DNA from: Mucilaginibacter rigui
GTDB lineage: Bacteria > Bacteroidota > Bacteroidia > Sphingobacteriales > Sphingobacteriaceae
Direction of reading: 5' to 3'
DNA: 64,000 bases
Assembly: GCF_014773275.1 (NCBI RefSeq)
Contig: NZ_JACWMW010000002.1
Location: 558,001 to 622,000, forward strand
How positions within the stretch are numbered: the stretch's first letter is position 1; the number at the start of each line of letters is the position of its first letter. The notes under the pieces were generated by a model. It saw only the letters and a program-made list of their open reading frames with translations. It was not told the DNA's origin and searched no databases. Below are positions 62,556-64,000 of this stretch, piece by piece. The translations under genes and the position numbers were made by a program.

Positions 62556-63152
62556 TTAATTAGCCGCGTTGGTATCGGCTATATATTGTTTAAGCGATAT
62601 CATGCCTAAGGCCTTACGGCGAGCCTCCACATGCGCGGCATCTTTAATAGGTAAAGGTGCCCACTTCTTAGTTTTAGGATCATAGATGCCTTGTGTACCG
62701 TATAATTGCTTTTGGTTAAGATTGGTTAGTACACGGTCGGTAAGGTAGGCATAGTTTTCTCCCGAAGCGTTTTTGCGATCAACCTCTTTTTTCATCAGCA
62801 GTAAAACCTTTTGCTGAAAAGCCACATTATCATCGCAATGCTGCACAATTGCCCAAAACTTACTGCTGCCGCTTTGGCCAACCAGCGAATAACCAGGGAA
62901 GCCATATTTGTTTAAGATCCGCTTAGCTTCGGCTTCGTTTGTACTATCAGCTATACTCCAGTTTTTATCAACAGTTTCCCTGTCATATTCGGATTTTTGG
63001 TGATTATATAACTTAGCCGATTCGATGCGCCATTTTTGATCCTCCTTAAACATAGCGCTAAGTTTTTTATATAAAACCGAATCTGTTTTAACCTGGCCAA
63101 ATGCGATAACATAACCACTCACTAATAGTAAAATAAGGAATGTCTTTTTCAT
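62556..63152 (-). CDS. Exported DUF6624-like protein
   Basis: The protein has 198 residues with a signal peptide (MKKTFLILLLVSGYVIAFGQ, 20 residues). The pattern YGFPGYSLVGQSGSSKFWAI, followed by QHCDDN, YLTDRV, LYGTQG and WAPLPIKD, is what I associate with the DUF6624 family. Its role is unknown. It stands alone. Confidence 0.75.
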   Translation of the reverse strand: MKKTFLILLLVSGYVIAFGQVKTDSVLYKKLSAMFKEDQKWRIESAKLYNHQKSEYDRETVDKNWSIADSTNEAEAKRILNKYGFPGYSLVGQSGSSKFWAIVQHCDDNVAFQQKVLLLMKKEVDRKNASGENYAYLTDRVLTNLNQKQLYGTQGIYDPKTKKWAPLPIKDAAHVEARRKALGMISLKQYIADTNAAN

Positions 63153-63204
63153 AACTAAATCTTTAGGTAAAGATATAGTTTGTATTGATAAATCAAAAAA
63201 TGTT

Positions 63205-63356
63205 TTATCCTGAGCATGGCGAAGAATCTATTCGCGAATTTGCTAGATGTTTCAATTCGTTACCTATAACGTATATATGTGGGTTGTTATGGTGAGCCTG
63301 TAGAACCATAGCGGGTAAGGCCTTTTCCGCGCACCCTTCGACAAGCTAAGGATGAC
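63205..63356. repeat. Inverted-repeat remnant
   Basis: ttatcctgagcatggcgaag near 63207 and cccttcgacaagctaaggat near 63335 are imperfect complements. They resemble the widespread tcatcctgagcttgtcgaagg repeat of Bacteroidota. Confidence 0.55.
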
Positions 63357-63427
63357 ACTTTCCTTATGTCACTTCTCCTTTAAAGTCCCGCCGGAGTTTT
63401 ATAACTCGGCAGGACAAACGGAAACAA

Positions 63428-63460
63428 AAAAGCCTCCCAATGAAAGTTTGGGAGGCTTTT
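63428..63460 (-). terminator. Terminator of pdhB
   Basis: A 13-bp perfect stem aaaagcctcccaa / ttgggaggctttt with a 7-base loop, 18 bases past the pdhB stop, with T-rich sequence on the minus-strand 3' side. Confidence 0.85.
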
Positions 63461-63478
63461 AATATTAGGGCGTTACGA

Positions 63479-64000
63479 TTATTTGGTAACGTACATTACT
63501 TCTTTAACCGCTTTAACCACACGCTCGGGGTTTGGCAGGTATTCTTGTATTAAAGTTGGTGCGTAAGGCAACGGAACGTCACCGCCCATGATACGCAGGA
63601 TAGGAGCATCCAGGTAATCAAACGCGTCTTTCTGTACTTTAAACGCAACCTCAGTAGCTATTGAACCTAAAGGCCAGCTTTCTTCAACAATTACCAAACG
63701 GTTTGTTTTTTTAACCGAGTTAATTACGGTTTCGTAATCAATAGGGCGAACGGTACGTAAGTCAATAACCTCTGCGTGGATGCCTTCTTTTTCAAGTTCG
63801 GCAGCAGCAGCGTTAACTACTTTCATTATTTTACCGAAACCAACTAAGGTAACATCGCTGCCCTCTTTAGTTACTTTTGCTTTACCTATTTCAATGTAAT
63901 ATGTTTCTTCAGGCACTTCACCTTTATCACCATACATCAATTCGGATTCCATGAATATAACCGGGTCCGGATCAAGTATAGCTGATTTTAAAAGGCCTTT
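63479..64000 (-). CDS. pdhB: Pyruvate dehydrogenase E1 component, beta subunit (partial)
   Basis: Only the C-terminal 173 residues are inside the window; the reading frame stays open to base 64000, so the first half lies beyond. The beta subunit with the alpha subunit binds thiamine diphosphate and decarboxylates pyruvate in the pyruvate dehydrogenase complex. Visible motifs are DPDPVIFMESELMYG, DVTLVGFGK, DLRTVRPIDYETVINSVKKTNRLVIVEE and GGDVPLPYAPTLIQEYLPNPE. All are typical of the transketolase C-terminal half. Confidence 0.93.
   Translation of the reverse strand, partial: KGLLKSAILDPDPVIFMESELMYGDKGEVPEETYYIEIGKAKVTKEGSDVTLVGFGKIMKVVNAAAAELEKEGIHAEVIDLRTVRPIDYETVINSVKKTNRLVIVEESWPLGSIATEVAFKVQKDAFDYLDAPILRIMGGDVPLPYAPTLIQEYLPNPERVVKAVKEVMYVTK

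Larger units (their letters stand above)
63153..63478. other. 326-base intergenic region with repeat
   Basis: No gene is seen. A repeat element, a small GTCCCGCCGGAGTT/AACTCGGCAGGAC hairpin (63385-63415) and the pdhB terminator occupy most of it. Confidence 0.55.

Noticed and set aside
1..64000. rRNA, tRNA, CRISPR arrays, transposases, integrases, phage genes
   Set aside because: I looked for these and saw none. The inverted repeats are dispersed and have no regular repeat-spacer structure.

Overview
The window is a chromosomal segment of a Bacteroidota bacterium, most likely Sphingobacteriaceae and close to Mucilaginibacter or Pedobacter. This is an inference from gene content, not from a database match. 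The indicators are a fused LpxC-FabZ gene, a PorX-type receiver-PglZ regulator, a SusC-like outer-membrane barrel protein with an N-terminal carboxypeptidase-regulatory domain, a Mg-chelatase-like ComM ATPase, the futalosine menaquinone route, and several TAnnTTTG (-7) promoter elements 20-80 bases before start codons. Most genes are housekeeping. No rRNA, tRNA, CRISPR array, transposase or phage module was recognised.

Layout. 0.1-5.3 kb: D-aminoacyl-tRNA deacylase, a sodium/solute symporter with a small membrane protein, and a secreted PIG-L family deacetylase. 5.4-10.1 kb: a self-contained tripartite drug-efflux operon (TetR regulator, TolC, EmrA-like, EmrB-like) with two near-identical palindromic operators in its promoter. 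10.3-11.6 kb: an AhpD/AhpC peroxide-defence pair of the mycobacterial type. 11.8-19.3 kb: a PfkB kinase, elongation factor P, an ABC ATPase and the lipid A block lpxA / lpxC-fabZ / lpxD with an HD-domain hydrolase. 19.4-28.6 kb: porX, tsaE, an alanine dehydrogenase-like enzyme, a histidine phosphatase, a YihY/BrkB membrane protein and two secreted proteases. 29-33 kb: a collagen-like lipoprotein and a large outer-membrane barrel. 33-39.5 kb: a response regulator, comM, a cupin, an M1 peptidase and a TerC protein.

39.5-48.1 kb is the least ordinary stretch. A 69-residue double-glycine-leader peptide with six cysteines in mirror-symmetric spacing sits alone behind a 676-base gene-free region. 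A second gene-free region at 46.4-47.0 kb holds a possible 40-codon ORF ending just before a terminator. A near-identical 26-base palindrome lies about 200 bases upstream of each. Between them are an ECF sigma / anti-sigma-like / repeat-protein operon, an NR uptake-and-kinase pair (pnuC-nadR) and an M13 peptidase.

48-64 kb: a TlpA-like secreted thioredoxin protein, mqnD and mqnB, the pterin genes (PTPS/QueD family and folE), fabD, a very large NtrY-like sensor kinase, a coiled-coil membrane protein, a GHL10-type glycoside hydrolase, several small unknown proteins and the 3' part of pdhB, which is cut by the window end. Intergenic DNA carries several families of dispersed inverted repeats. Two copies of one family, 49 kb apart, share a perfect 21-base core. 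Coordinates of motifs were counted by hand from the sequence. No homology search was run, so all family names rest on recognition of motifs.
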